NCBI RefSeq assembly: GCF_000269985.1
Contig: NC_016109.1
Location: 2,542,001 to 2,606,000, forward strand
Source: Kitasatospora setae KM-6054
GTDB taxonomy: Bacteria > Actinomycetota > Actinomycetes > Streptomycetales > Streptomycetaceae
Direction: 5' to 3'
DNA: 64,000 nt
Position numbers and translations under genes: made by a program. Each line of letters begins with the position of its first letter. The first letter of the stretch is position 1. The notes below the pieces were generated by a model. That model was not told the origin of the DNA and did not search any database. It worked only from the letters and a program-made list of their open reading frames with translations. Shown piece by piece: positions 14,988-23,243 of this stretch.

Positions 14988-16385
14988 ATGAGGGGGACGG
15001 AGCACCGGCGCGCGCTGGTGTCGCTGGCGTACCCGGTCTACCTGGAACTGCTCGCGGGCGTCACCGCCGGGATCGTCAACATGGTCTGGGTGGCGGGGCT
15101 CGGCGGGGCGGCCGTCGCGGCGGTGGCGGTCGCCACCAACCTGGAGAACCTGCTGCTCGGCGTGATCCTGGCCGCCGGCTCGGGCACGACCGTGCTGGTC
15201 GCCCGGGCCAGGGGCGCCGACGACCCGGCGGCGGTGCGCTCCGCCGTGCGCGGCGGCTGGGCGCTGTGGGCGGCGGTCACCCCGGTGGTGGCGGCGGGCG
15301 GGTTCCTGTGCCGCGAGCCGCTCGCCCGGCTGGTGCTCGGCGGCGGCGAGGGCGGCGCGCTGCCGCTCGCCACCGACTACCTGTCCGTCGCGCTGCCGGG
15401 CGTCGCGGTGTTCTTCGCGGGCAACGTGGTCGACGGCGTGCTCAAGGGCGCGGGCGACACCCGCACCCCGATGCGGCTCGCCCTGCTCGCCAACGGACTG
15501 ATCCTCGCCCTGGACCCGCTGCTCATCCTCGGCTGCGGGCTCGGCGTCCGCGGCGCCGCGATCGCCACCGTGCTGGGCCGCACCGCCGCGCTCGGCTGCG
15601 GGCTGCGCGCGCTCCGCCGCAACGCCCTGCTGCGCGGGGCCGCCCGGGCCCCCCGGGCCCGGACGGGAACGCTCCGCGCCGACGCCCGCCGGGTCGCCGC
15701 GACCGGGCTGCCGATGTCGGCCGACTTCGTCGTCCGGATGACCGGGGCGCTCGTCCTGGTGGCCGTCGTCGCCCGGATCGGCGTCACCGAGGTCGCCGCC
15801 TACGGGATCGCCACCAAGGCCGGGTACGTCGCGACGATGGCCTTCTACGCGGTGCGCCAGGCCGCCGCCATCCACACCTCCCACCTGCTCGGCGCCGGAC
15901 ACGACGAACGGCGGGCCGTCGGACGGCAGGCGCTGCTCCTCGGCGGGACGCTGGGGCTCGCCGCCGCGCTGGCGCTGCTCGCCGCCGGGCGGTGGATCAT
16001 GCTGGCCTTCCACGCCTCGGACGCCGTGACCGCCGCCGGCGCGCTCTACCTGCGCTGCCTGGGGCCCTACCTGGTGCTGCTCGCCTGCTTCATCGCCCTG
16101 GGCGGAGTGTTCCAGGGCGGGGGCGACAGCACCGCCCTGGCCCGGATCACCACGTACGGGGTGGCGCTCCAACTGGCCCTCGCCCACGCCCTGTCGGGGG
16201 CGGGACTGCCCGGCGTCTGCGCGGCCATGGCCGCCGCCATGGCCGCGCAGTGCGCGGCCGCCGCCCGGCTGTACCGGCGCGCGGCACCCCCGGACCCGCC
16301 GGAACGGCCCGGACCGCCCGGCCGCGAACCGTCCGGGGACGACCCGCGCCACCGCCCCGGCACCGCGGCCAGGGGTGTACGTTGA
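14988..16385 (+). CDS. MATE-family multidrug efflux transporter
   Basis: The 465-residue protein has about twelve transmembrane helices in two homologous halves. LVSLAYPVYLELLAGVTAGIVNMVWVAGLGG starts helix 1, and the loops VLKGAGDTRTPM and VFQGGGDSTAL are typical MATE elements repeated in each half. It should expel drugs or metabolites using a sodium or proton gradient. The ATG at 14988 follows a GAGGGGGG site contributed by the right end of the palindrome. The C-terminal 40 residues are Pro/Arg-rich and probably cytosolic. Divergent padR is its likely regulator. Confidence 0.92.
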   Translation: MRGTEHRRALVSLAYPVYLELLAGVTAGIVNMVWVAGLGGAAVAAVAVATNLENLLLGVILAAGSGTTVLVARARGADDPAAVRSAVRGGWALWAAVTPVVAAGGFLCREPLARLVLGGGEGGALPLATDYLSVALPGVAVFFAGNVVDGVLKGAGDTRTPMRLALLANGLILALDPLLILGCGLGVRGAAIATVLGRTAALGCGLRALRRNALLRGAARAPRARTGTLRADARRVAATGLPMSADFVVRMTGALVLVAVVARIGVTEVAAYGIATKAGYVATMAFYAVRQAAAIHTSHLLGAGHDERRAVGRQALLLGGTLGLAAALALLAAGRWIMLAFHASDAVTAAGALYLRCLGPYLVLLACFIALGGVFQGGGDSTALARITTYGVALQLALAHALSGAGLPGVCAAMAAAMAAQCAAAARLYRRAAPPDPPERPGPPGREPSGDDPRHRPGTAARGVR

Positions 16386-16422
16386 CGCCGCGAACGGGGA
16401 TCCCACGGGTCGGAGGACGGTC

Positions 16423-16470
16423 ATGAGCGTGCCGGTGCCGGTGCCGGGCGCGGCGGTGAGCGCGCGGTGA
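16423..16470 (+). CDS. 15-residue leader peptide coupled to the FAD gene
   Basis: An ATG at 16423 preceded by a strong GGAGG site (16412-16416) opens a 15-codon frame encoding MSVPVPVPGAAVSAR. Its TGA (16468-16470) overlaps the GTG start of the next gene as GTGA. The downstream gene has no recognisable ribosome site of its own, so translation of the leader probably delivers ribosomes to it. The Val-Pro repeat could make ribosomes slow. It is too short for homology support and rests on layout alone. Confidence 0.5.
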   Translation: MSVPVPVPGAAVSAR

Positions 16471-17930
16471 GCGCCCCGGACGCGGTGGTCGTCGGCAGCG
16501 GGCCGAACGGGCTCGCCGCCGCGGTGATACTGGCCCGGGCCGGCCTGGACGTCGAACTGTACGAGGCCGCCGACGAGTTGGGCGGCGGGCTGCGCTCGAA
16601 GGCGCTGTTCCGCGACGACATCGTGCACGACGTCTGCGCCGCCGTGCACCCGATGGCGGCGGCCTCCCGCTTCTTCCGCGCGTTCGACCCGGCCGCCCGG
16701 GGCGTCGACCTGCTGCTCCCCGAGATCAGCTACGCCCACCCGCTGGACGGCGGCCGGGCCGGCCTCGCCCACCACTCGCTCGACGCCACCTGCGAACGGC
16801 TCGGACCGGACGGGCCGCGCTGGCGGGCCCTGATGGCACCGCTGCTCGACCGCAGCCGCGCCCTCGTCGACCTGATGCTCTCCGACCAGCGGCACCCACC
16901 CACCGACCCGGCCGTGCCGTTCCTGCTCGCCGGACGGGTACTGCGGCACGGCACCCCGCTGGCCGGACGGCAGTTCACCGGGCCGGAGGCGGCCGCGCTG
17001 CTCGCCGGCGTCGCCGCGCACGTGGTCGGCCCGATGCCGACACCCGCCTCCGCCGCGGTCGGCCTGCTGCTCGGCCACCTCGCCCACGGCACCGGCTGGC
17101 CGGTGGTCCGCGGCGGCAGCGGCGCGCTGGCCCGTGCCCTCGCCGACGACTTCACCGCGCACGGCGGCCGGGTGCACACCGGCCGCCGGATCACCGACCT
17201 GCGCGAGTTCCACCGCTCCCGCGCGGTGCTGCTCGACGTCGGCCCGAAGGAGTTCCTGCGGATCGCCGCGCCCCGACTGCCCGCCCGCTACCGCCGCGCC
17301 CTGGCCGCGTTCCGGTACGGGCCGGGCGCCGCCAAGGTCGACTACCTGCTCAGCGGCCCCGTCCCGTGGGCGAACCCGGAGGTCGGCCGGGCCGCCACCG
17401 TGCACCTCGGCGGCAGCCACACCGAGGTGTTCCGCCAGGAGACCCTGGTCTCCCGGGGCGTACGCACCGACCGCCCCTTCGTCCTGGTCGTCGACCCGGC
17501 CGCCGCCGACCCCTCCCGGGCCCGCCCCGGCGCCCGCCCGCTCTGGGCCTACGCGCACGTGCCGAACGGCGACGACACCGACCCGGTCGCCCTGGTCACC
17601 GCCCGGATCGAGGCGTACGCCCCCGGCTTCACCGACACCGTGCTGGCCTCCCGGGGCGTCAGCGCCGCCGCACTGGAGCACTACAACCCCAACTACGTCG
17701 GCGGCGACATCGCGGCCGGCGCGATGACCCTCACCCAGTCCCTGATCCGCCCCACCCTCCGCCCCGACCCGCACACCACCCCCCTCCCCGGCGTCTACCT
17801 CTGCTCCGCCGCCACCCCACCCGGCCCCGGCGTCCACGGCATGCCCGGGTACTACGCCGCCCGCTCCGCCCTCCGCCACGAATTCGGCCTCCGCCGCCTC
17901 CCCTCCCTGGCCCCGCACCCACCCGCCTGA
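16467..17930 (+). CDS. NAD(P)/FAD-dependent oxidoreductase, phytoene-desaturase-like
   Basis: This 487-residue protein begins with DAVVVGSGPNGLAAAVILARAGLDVELYEAADELGGG, the FAD-binding Rossmann motif (residues about 4-40) of the carotenoid desaturase/PNDRP1-like group. The C-terminal part contains VYLCSAATPPGPGVHGMPGYYAAR, the conserved closing FAD contact (GxHGMxG). Members oxidise, reduce or isomerise lipophilic substrates, but no carotenoid genes are near. It starts with GTG overlapping the stop of the 15-codon leader. It may be co-transcribed with the MATE gene, which ends 37 bases before the leader. The substrate is unknown. Confidence 0.88.
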   Translation: MSAPDAVVVGSGPNGLAAAVILARAGLDVELYEAADELGGGLRSKALFRDDIVHDVCAAVHPMAAASRFFRAFDPAARGVDLLLPEISYAHPLDGGRAGLAHHSLDATCERLGPDGPRWRALMAPLLDRSRALVDLMLSDQRHPPTDPAVPFLLAGRVLRHGTPLAGRQFTGPEAAALLAGVAAHVVGPMPTPASAAVGLLLGHLAHGTGWPVVRGGSGALARALADDFTAHGGRVHTGRRITDLREFHRSRAVLLDVGPKEFLRIAAPRLPARYRRALAAFRYGPGAAKVDYLLSGPVPWANPEVGRAATVHLGGSHTEVFRQETLVSRGVRTDRPFVLVVDPAAADPSRARPGARPLWAYAHVPNGDDTDPVALVTARIEAYAPGFTDTVLASRGVSAAALEHYNPNYVGGDIAAGAMTLTQSLIRPTLRPDPHTTPLPGVYLCSAATPPGPGVHGMPGYYAARSALRHEFGLRRLPSLAPHPPA

Positions 17931-17959
17931 CACCCCCGCCCACCGAACACCGCGCCCCC

Positions 17960-18096
17960 GGCACGACAACACGCCTCCCAGAGAAGCCACTTGGGCAAGC
18001 GGAACACCACGCCGCAGGCGGGAAGCAAGGGCCGCAGGCCCAGCACCGCCCCAGGCGGGACAACATGCCGCCCGGGGGCGCTACTTGGGCAGGCGG
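17960..18096. repeat. Imperfect 43-bp direct repeat at the 3' end of tetR
   Basis: The segment at 18054-18096 covers the last five codons of the leftward tetR gene and the bases just past its stop. A diverged copy of it lies at 17960-18002. Both have the order GAC-AACA-GCC-CCC then ACTTGGGCARGCGG. The copy is out of gene context and encodes nothing recognisable. It may be a remnant of a partial tandem duplication of the gene end. Confidence 0.5.
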
Positions 18097-18743
18097 GTGG
18101 CGAGGCCGTCGGCGAGGCGTTGGAGGCCGAATTCGAAGCGGGTGTTCATGTCGGGGTCGGTGAGGTCGTCGGCGAGGGCGACGAGGTTGGGGTAGGTGTC
18201 GGGCGCGAGGGCGCGGAAGGTGTCGCCGGCTTCGCGGGCGGCTTGGCCGCGGCCGGCGCCGGCGGCTTCGGTGGCGGAGAGGGGGGACTGCTCCTGGAGG
18301 ACGAAGCCCTGGACGTAGGCGGAGAGCAGGTAGGAGGCCATCGCGGCGTCGGCGTCGGTGAAGCCGGCGCCGCGGAGGCGGTCGAGTTGGTCCTCCAGGA
18401 CGGCGAGGATGTGCGGGCCGGGGGCGAGGCGTCCGGCGACGACCTTGGCGGCGTCGCGTTTGGCGAGCAGCAGGGCGCGGTAGCGGCGGCCGTACTCCAG
18501 GTACTGGTGGCGCCAGTCGCCGGTGCGGGGCGGGAGTTCGGCGTCGGCGATGATCGCGTCGTTGAGGAGGTCGAGGAGTTCCTCCTTGTTGCGGACGTGC
18601 CAGTAGAGCGAGGCGGCCTGGACGCCGATCTCGGCGGCGACCTTGCGCATGGAGAGGCCGGTCAGGCCCTCGCGTTCGAGGACGAGCAGCGCGGCGTCGG
18701 CGATGCGTTCGCGGGTGACGGTGCGCGCGGGGGGCGGGGCCAC
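18081..18743 (-). CDS. TetR-family repressor with tetracycline-repressor-like C-terminal domain
   Basis: The protein has 220 residues starting at a GTG with an AGGAG site. The DNA-binding domain is TRERIADAALLVLEREGLTG followed by MRKVAAEIGVQAASLYWHVRNKEELL; the SLYWHVRNKEELLD recognition helix is close to that of TetR itself. The C-terminal region (LAPGPHILAVLEDQLDRLRGAGFTD and later YVQGFVLQEQ) fits TetR_C (PF02909). It is divergent from a DHA2 efflux pump across two copies of the palindrome CTAACACCGTTAG, which it should bind. The layout copies the classical tetR/tetA arrangement. Confidence 0.92.
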   Translation of the reverse strand: MAPPPARTVTRERIADAALLVLEREGLTGLSMRKVAAEIGVQAASLYWHVRNKEELLDLLNDAIIADAELPPRTGDWRHQYLEYGRRYRALLLAKRDAAKVVAGRLAPGPHILAVLEDQLDRLRGAGFTDADAAMASYLLSAYVQGFVLQEQSPLSATEAAGAGRGQAAREAGDTFRALAPDTYPNLVALADDLTDPDMNTRFEFGLQRLADGLATRLPK

Positions 18744-18787
18744 GGTTGCTCCTGGGGGCGGCGGACGGCGCGGTTTCGCGCTTGCAA

Positions 18788-18802
18788 TCTAACACCGTTA
18801 GA
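18788..18802. promoter_or_regulatory. TetR operator 1 (TCTAAC-ACC-GTTAGA)
   Basis: A perfect inverted repeat with 6-bp arms and a 3-bp spacer lies just after a TTGCAA (18782-18787) that could be a -35 box for the efflux gene; GATGCT at 18805-18810 would be the matching -10 with a 17-bp spacer. The same core recurs at 18827-18845. Binding by the divergent TetR protein is inferred from position and symmetry. Confidence 0.7.
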
Positions 18803-18826
18803 GCGATGCTGGGGGCGCGATCGCAG

Positions 18827-18845
18827 CCCCTAACACCGTTAGGGG
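18827..18845. promoter_or_regulatory. TetR operator 2 (CCCCTAAC-ACC-GTTAGGGG)
   Basis: A perfect inverted repeat with 8-bp arms shares the 13-base core CTAACACCGTTAG with operator 1. The centres are 41 bp apart, close to four helical turns, so two dimers would bind on the same face of the DNA. The right site is 29 bases upstream of the efflux start codon. Confidence 0.72.
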
Positions 18846-18873
18846 CCTATTCGGCACGCCCGCAGGGGGAGAG

Positions 18874-20469
18874 ATGGACGACCGCGCCACCGGCACCACC
18901 GGCACCACGAGCGCCCGCCGCAAGCGGCAGGCGCTCGCCACGCTCTGCGTCACGATGTTCATGGCGATGCTGGACAACGTCATCGTCAACATCGCCCTCC
19001 CCCGGATCGGCCGGGACCTGGACGCGGGCATCAGCGGCCTGCAGTGGGTCGCCGAGGGCTACAGCCTGGTGTACGCGGCGCTGCTGCTGACCGGCGGCAC
19101 GCTCGGCGACCGGTACGGCCGGACCAGGGTGTTCCGGCTCGGGCTGGCGCTGTTCACGCTGGGCTCGGCGGGGGCCGCGCTCGCGGGCGGGCTCGGCGGG
19201 ATCGGCGCGCTGGTCGCGGCCCGGATGCTGCAGGGTGTCGGCGCGGCGCTGCTGACGCCGGGCAGCCTGGCGATCCTGCGGCAGGTGTTCACGGACGAGC
19301 GGGAGCGGGCCCGGGCGATCGGCCTCTGGTCGGGCGTCTCGGCGCTGGGCCTGTCGGTCGGGCCGGTGGTCGGCGGTCCGATGGTGGACGCGTTCGGCTG
19401 GGCCGGCGTGTTCTGGATCAACGTGCCGGTCGGCCTGGTCGGCCTGGTGCTGGCGTACCGGGTGCTGCCGGAGGTCGCGCCGCGCCCCCGGCGGGTGGAC
19501 GCGGTGGGGCTGGCGCTGTCGGCGGGCGGGCTGGGCGCGCTGGTGTACGGGCTGGTCGAGGGCACGGGCCGGGGCTGGACGGACGGCCGGGTACTGGCCT
19601 GCGGGCTGGCGGCGGCGGTGCTGCTGGGGCTGTTCGTCCTGGTCGAACTGCGGGTCGCCGAGCCGATGCTGGAGCTGCGGATGTTCCGCGACCGGGTGTT
19701 GGCGGGGGCACTGCTGAGCGGGCTGATGGTGAGTTTCGGGATGTTCGGCGCACTGTTCTTCCTGCCGCTGATGCTGCAGGGCGTGATGCGCTGGTCGCCG
19801 ACCGCCGCCGGGTACGCGGGCCTGCCGATGAGCGTGGTGATCGTGTTCGCGGCGCCGCTGTCGGGTCGGCTGACCGCCCGGTACGGGCCGCGCCGGCCGC
19901 TGGCGCTGGGCATCGCGCTGTGCGCGGTGGGCCTGGGCGGGCTGTCGCTGTACTCGGGGCAGGCGCACTACTGGTCGTACGCGTGGGCCCTGGTGCTGCT
20001 GGGCCTCGGCATGGGCCTGACCTTCACGCCGGTGTCGATCGCGGTGCTGGGGCGGGTCGCCCCGGAGCGCACCGGCATGGCCTCGGCGGCCGTCAACACG
20101 CTGCGCGAACTCGGCGGTGTGCTGGGCATCGCCGTGCTGGGCGCCGTCCTGACCGACCGGCTGACCGGCGCACTGACCGGCTCCCTGCACCGGCTCGGCC
20201 TGCCCGCGGACGGCGTGCCGCACGCGGTCGCCGCGCTCGCCGGCCACGGCGCGGCGGACGCCGCCCCGGCCGTGGCGCCCGTCCGGGCCGCCGTGGACGC
20301 CTCCTTCGTGGACGCCCTGCACCTGGCACTGCGCTGCGGCTCGGCGGCCCTCGCCGCGACCGCCGTCCTGGTCGCCCTGCTGCTCCGCCCGTCGGCCGTG
20401 CCGTCGGCCGCCCCGGCGCCCACCCCGGCCGCACCCGTCCCCAACCCCGCACCAGCCGACGCCATCTGA
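18874..20469 (+). CDS. DHA2-family (14-TM) drug efflux MFS transporter
   Basis: The 531-residue protein has fourteen predicted membrane segments. It shows LCVTMFMAMLDNVIVNIALPRIGRDL (motif D1 of the DHA2 family), GGTLGDRYGRTRVF (motif A) and GLWSGVSALGLSVGPVVGGPMVD (motif C, antiporter). It is of the EmrB/QacA type and should export toxic compounds or the organism's own metabolites by proton antiport. The ATG follows a GGGGGAGAG ribosome site. The divergent TetR and its two operators point to induction by the substrate. The C-terminus is an Ala/Pro-rich tail. Confidence 0.95.
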   Translation: MDDRATGTTGTTSARRKRQALATLCVTMFMAMLDNVIVNIALPRIGRDLDAGISGLQWVAEGYSLVYAALLLTGGTLGDRYGRTRVFRLGLALFTLGSAGAALAGGLGGIGALVAARMLQGVGAALLTPGSLAILRQVFTDERERARAIGLWSGVSALGLSVGPVVGGPMVDAFGWAGVFWINVPVGLVGLVLAYRVLPEVAPRPRRVDAVGLALSAGGLGALVYGLVEGTGRGWTDGRVLACGLAAAVLLGLFVLVELRVAEPMLELRMFRDRVLAGALLSGLMVSFGMFGALFFLPLMLQGVMRWSPTAAGYAGLPMSVVIVFAAPLSGRLTARYGPRRPLALGIALCAVGLGGLSLYSGQAHYWSYAWALVLLGLGMGLTFTPVSIAVLGRVAPERTGMASAAVNTLRELGGVLGIAVLGAVLTDRLTGALTGSLHRLGLPADGVPHAVAALAGHGAADAAPAVAPVRAAVDASFVDALHLALRCGSAALAATAVLVALLLRPSAVPSAAPAPTPAAPVPNPAPADAI

Positions 20470-20604
20470 CGCTACATCAGCCACGACCCGTCCGGGCTCG
20501 GCGGGCAGTTGAGCGAGTGTGGTGAACGCGTACGGTTTCGACGCCTCCGTTCGCTAGCATGACCGGCTCAAGTGGTCGGACCGACACCGGCAGTGGAGGA
20601 TGGC

Positions 20605-20949
20605 GTGCTGAGCGTGGGCCCGGACGGCAACGGCGGCAGTGGCGGCGGCGGGGACGGCTTCCGGGTGGAGCCGGGCGAGTTGGACGGGGCCGGGCGGACG
20701 GCGAGCGGCGTCGCCGAGCAGGTCCCCGGCGGCACCTCCCGGGTGCTGGGCGCCTCGGACGCCGCCGAGGCCGGGCTGCGCGGCTGGAGCACCGGCGGCG
20801 AACTCGACTCCTGCACCGACGAGTGGCGGCGGCTGCTGGACGCGCTCTCCGCCGAGATGGACCGGCAGGGCGACGACCTGCGGCGGACCGCGGCGAACTA
20901 CCGCCGGGCCGATCAGGAGGCCGCCCGCGGCCTGACGGCGGGGCGGTGA
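20605..20949 (+). CDS. ESX-like type VII secretion protein
   Basis: This 114-residue protein starts at a GTG with GGAGG five bases upstream; an in-frame GTG at 20572 is less well placed. After a Gly-rich N-terminus it is predicted helical, with the segment VEPGELDGAGRTASGVAEQV, a central LRGWSTGGELDSC turn and a long final helix ALSAEMDRQGDDLRRTAANY ending RRADQEAA. This is the usual layout of actinomycete ESX/WXG100-like proteins with a helical hairpin. The gene ends two bases before the ATG of the WXG-plus-DUF1023 protein, so the two are probably translated together and secreted as partners. Confidence 0.75.
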   Translation: MLSVGPDGNGGSGGGGDGFRVEPGELDGAGRTASGVAEQVPGGTSRVLGASDAAEAGLRGWSTGGELDSCTDEWRRLLDALSAEMDRQGDDLRRTAANYRRADQEAARGLTAGR

Positions 20950-20951
20950 GC

Positions 20952-22715
20952 ATGGACGTCCCCACCCTGCGCGACGCCGACCCGGAGCGGCTGTTCGGCG
21001 CCGCCGACGCGTACGCCGCGCTGGCCGAGGCGTTCTCCGGCCACGCCGACACCTGGCGGACCGGCGTCGACGGCCGCGTCCGGCACTCCGGCTGGACCGG
21101 CACCGCCGCCGACGGCGCCCACCGCTCGCTCTCCCGCACCACCGGCAAGCTGGCCGCCGCCCACCTGGAGCTGTCCCGGATCGCGCCGGTGCTGCGCGAG
21201 GGCGCCGAGGCGTTCCTGAGCGCCCGCTCCAAACTGCGGGCCGCGCTCGCCTACGCGGCCGCGCACGGCTTCACCGTCGCCGACGACGGCGGCGTCTCCT
21301 GGCCGGCGCCCACCCCCGCCGAACTCCACGACCCGGACGCCGCCGACCGCTCCCGGCAGGGCGGCGACCTGCGCGACCGGATCGCCGACGCGCTCACCGA
21401 GGCCGCGCACGCCGACCAGGTCACCGCCCAGCGCCTGCGCCGGTACACCGAGGACGCCCGCACCGGCGCCGGCCTCGACCCCGGCACCGCCGCGATGCGC
21501 CTGAACAGCGCCGTGGTCGACGCGCTCAGCCCGCTCGGCGGCGGCGAGGACCTGGTCCGGGCCGGCCTGCCCGGCAAGGACGCCCCGCCGACCGAGGTCA
21601 ACGCCTGGTGGAAGTCGCTCCCGCCGGACGAACAGCAGCGCCTGCTCCAGGCGTACCCGGCCGAACTCGGCAACCGCGACGGCCTGCCGACGCCCGCCCG
21701 CGACCAGGCCAACCGGATCAACCTGGACCGGCTGGTCACCGAACTCTCCGGCCGCCAGGACCTCTCCGACTGGGACCGGAAGAAGCTGGAGGGCTTCCGG
21801 GCGATCCAGGGCCGGCTCGCCGAGGAGCGGGGCAAACAGCCCCCCGCCTACCTGATGGTGATCGGCGACCAGGGCCAGGGCCGGGCCGCGATCGCCTACG
21901 GCAACCCGGACACCGCCGACGACGTGGTCGCCTACGTGCCCGGCCTGAACACCGAGGTCAAGAACATGGCGGGCGGCGACGCCAACCGGGCCCGCGACCT
22001 GTGGCAGGCCGCGCACGACACCGACCCGAGCCGCTCCACCGCCTCGATCGCCTGGCTCGGCTACGACACCCCGCAGGTCAAGGGCATCAGCCCCGACATG
22101 TTCGCGGTGGCCGGCGACGACCGGGCCAGACAAGGCGGCGCGGCCTACCAGGACTTCCTCCAGGGCCTGCGCGCCTCGCACGAGGGACAGCCCGCGCACC
22201 TCACCGCGCTCGGCCACTCGTACGGCTCGTTCACCGTCGGCCAGGCCGCGCAGCGCCCCGGCGGGATCCCGGCGGACGACGTCATCCTGGTCGGCTCGCC
22301 CGGCACCGGCGCCCAGCAGGCGTCCCAACTCGGCGTCGGCGCGGGGCACGTGTGGGTCGGCGCGGCCGAGCACGACCCGGTCTCCCAGCTGCCCAGCCAC
22401 GACGAGGCCAAGGGCATCGGCATCGGCGCGGGCATCGGCGGCCTGCTCGGCGGCCCGCTCGGCGCGGTGGCCGGCGGCTTCCTCGGCGACAAGATCGCGG
22501 GGCACAATGACCCCGACGAGCTGTGGTTCGGCCAGGACCCGGCGAGCCGCGAGTTCGGGGCGCACCGCTTCGACGTCGCCGACGGCCCGCTGGGCTTCGA
22601 ATCGCACTCCGACTACTGGAACCAGGGCGACGGCCGGGACGGGCACTCGCTGCGCAACATGGGCTTGATCGTCTCCGGCCACGGCGACCGGGTGTCCGGA
22701 CAGGAGTACCGATGA
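20952..22715 (+). CDS. WXG-fold plus DUF1023 alpha/beta hydrolase, candidate type VII effector
   Basis: The 587-residue protein has an N-terminal helical domain with a Trp-x-Gly turn at SGWTGTAADG (Trp48), as in WXG100 proteins. A linker to about residue 300 leads to a DUF1023 alpha/beta hydrolase domain. Its nucleophile elbow is ALGHSYGSFTVG, with Ser423 as the expected nucleophile; VILVGSPGTGA and GAAEHDPVSQLP supply the strand and acid region. A Gly-rich segment GIGAGIGGLLGGPLGAVAGG follows and may be membrane-active. A GTG six bases earlier would overlap the previous stop; I use the ATG. DUF1023 enzymes are lipase or esterase-like. Linkage to an ESX partner and two paralogous downstream proteins suggests a secreted lipase toxin. 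Confidence 0.85.
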   Translation: MDVPTLRDADPERLFGAADAYAALAEAFSGHADTWRTGVDGRVRHSGWTGTAADGAHRSLSRTTGKLAAAHLELSRIAPVLREGAEAFLSARSKLRAALAYAAAHGFTVADDGGVSWPAPTPAELHDPDAADRSRQGGDLRDRIADALTEAAHADQVTAQRLRRYTEDARTGAGLDPGTAAMRLNSAVVDALSPLGGGEDLVRAGLPGKDAPPTEVNAWWKSLPPDEQQRLLQAYPAELGNRDGLPTPARDQANRINLDRLVTELSGRQDLSDWDRKKLEGFRAIQGRLAEERGKQPPAYLMVIGDQGQGRAAIAYGNPDTADDVVAYVPGLNTEVKNMAGGDANRARDLWQAAHDTDPSRSTASIAWLGYDTPQVKGISPDMFAVAGDDRARQGGAAYQDFLQGLRASHEGQPAHLTALGHSYGSFTVGQAAQRPGGIPADDVILVGSPGTGAQQASQLGVGAGHVWVGAAEHDPVSQLPSHDEAKGIGIGAGIGGLLGGPLGAVAGGFLGDKIAGHNDPDELWFGQDPASREFGAHRFDVADGPLGFESHSDYWNQGDGRDGHSLRNMGLIVSGHGDRVSGQEYR

Positions 22716-23209
22716 ACGAGGACCTCGGGCCCGAGCTGCTCGCCGCACGCGCCGCGCTGGACGAACTGCTCGACTCCGCCCCCGCCGCCCTCGTCCCGGC
22801 GGTCGCCTGGGCAGACGGCCCGTACGTCGCGGTCGCCCACGAACACGCCTTCACCCGCGAACCGGACGGCACCGCCCACCTGGAGAAGCGCCGCTACCTG
22901 CTGACCCGGATCGCCGAGCACCGCTACCCCGACCTGCTCGCCCAACTCGGCCGCTCCTGGCGCGAACGCGGCTGGGCGGTGGAGGCCGAGGACGACCCGG
23001 TGCTGCCCGTACTGCGCGCCAAATCCCCTTACGGGCAAGCCGAGTTCAGGATCGGCTTCGCCGGCAACGGCACCCTGCTGGCCCGGGTCGACGGCCTGGC
23101 CGCGCCGGGCGTCTCCTACCCGTTCGGCGGGGCCAGCACGGTGCCGATCGGACCGGACGGTTCGATGGACACCATGCCCCGGCGGCAGGACCCGTTCTGG
23201 TCGGTCTAG
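22712..23209 (+). CDS. Small cytosolic protein, paralogue of the next lipoprotein (candidate immunity protein)
   Basis: This 165-residue protein overlaps the hydrolase stop by ATGA. It lacks a signal peptide. From residue 26 onward it aligns with the following lipoprotein: ALVPAVAWADGPYVAVAHEH versus ALTPAVRYADDAYRAVPHEN, DGTAHLEKRRYLLT versus DGTAKLTLRRYVLT, and the shared ending DTMPRRQDPFWS versus DTVPTFEDPAWS. No enzyme motif is visible. The fold is unknown. Pairing of a soluble and a lipid-anchored version downstream of a putative secreted lipase fits cognate immunity or chaperone roles, which is inference. Confidence 0.75.
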   Translation: MNEDLGPELLAARAALDELLDSAPAALVPAVAWADGPYVAVAHEHAFTREPDGTAHLEKRRYLLTRIAEHRYPDLLAQLGRSWRERGWAVEAEDDPVLPVLRAKSPYGQAEFRIGFAGNGTLLARVDGLAAPGVSYPFGGASTVPIGPDGSMDTMPRRQDPFWSV

Positions 23210-23243
23210 GGTCTGGGCAGGCGATCCGACGGAGGGGACACGG

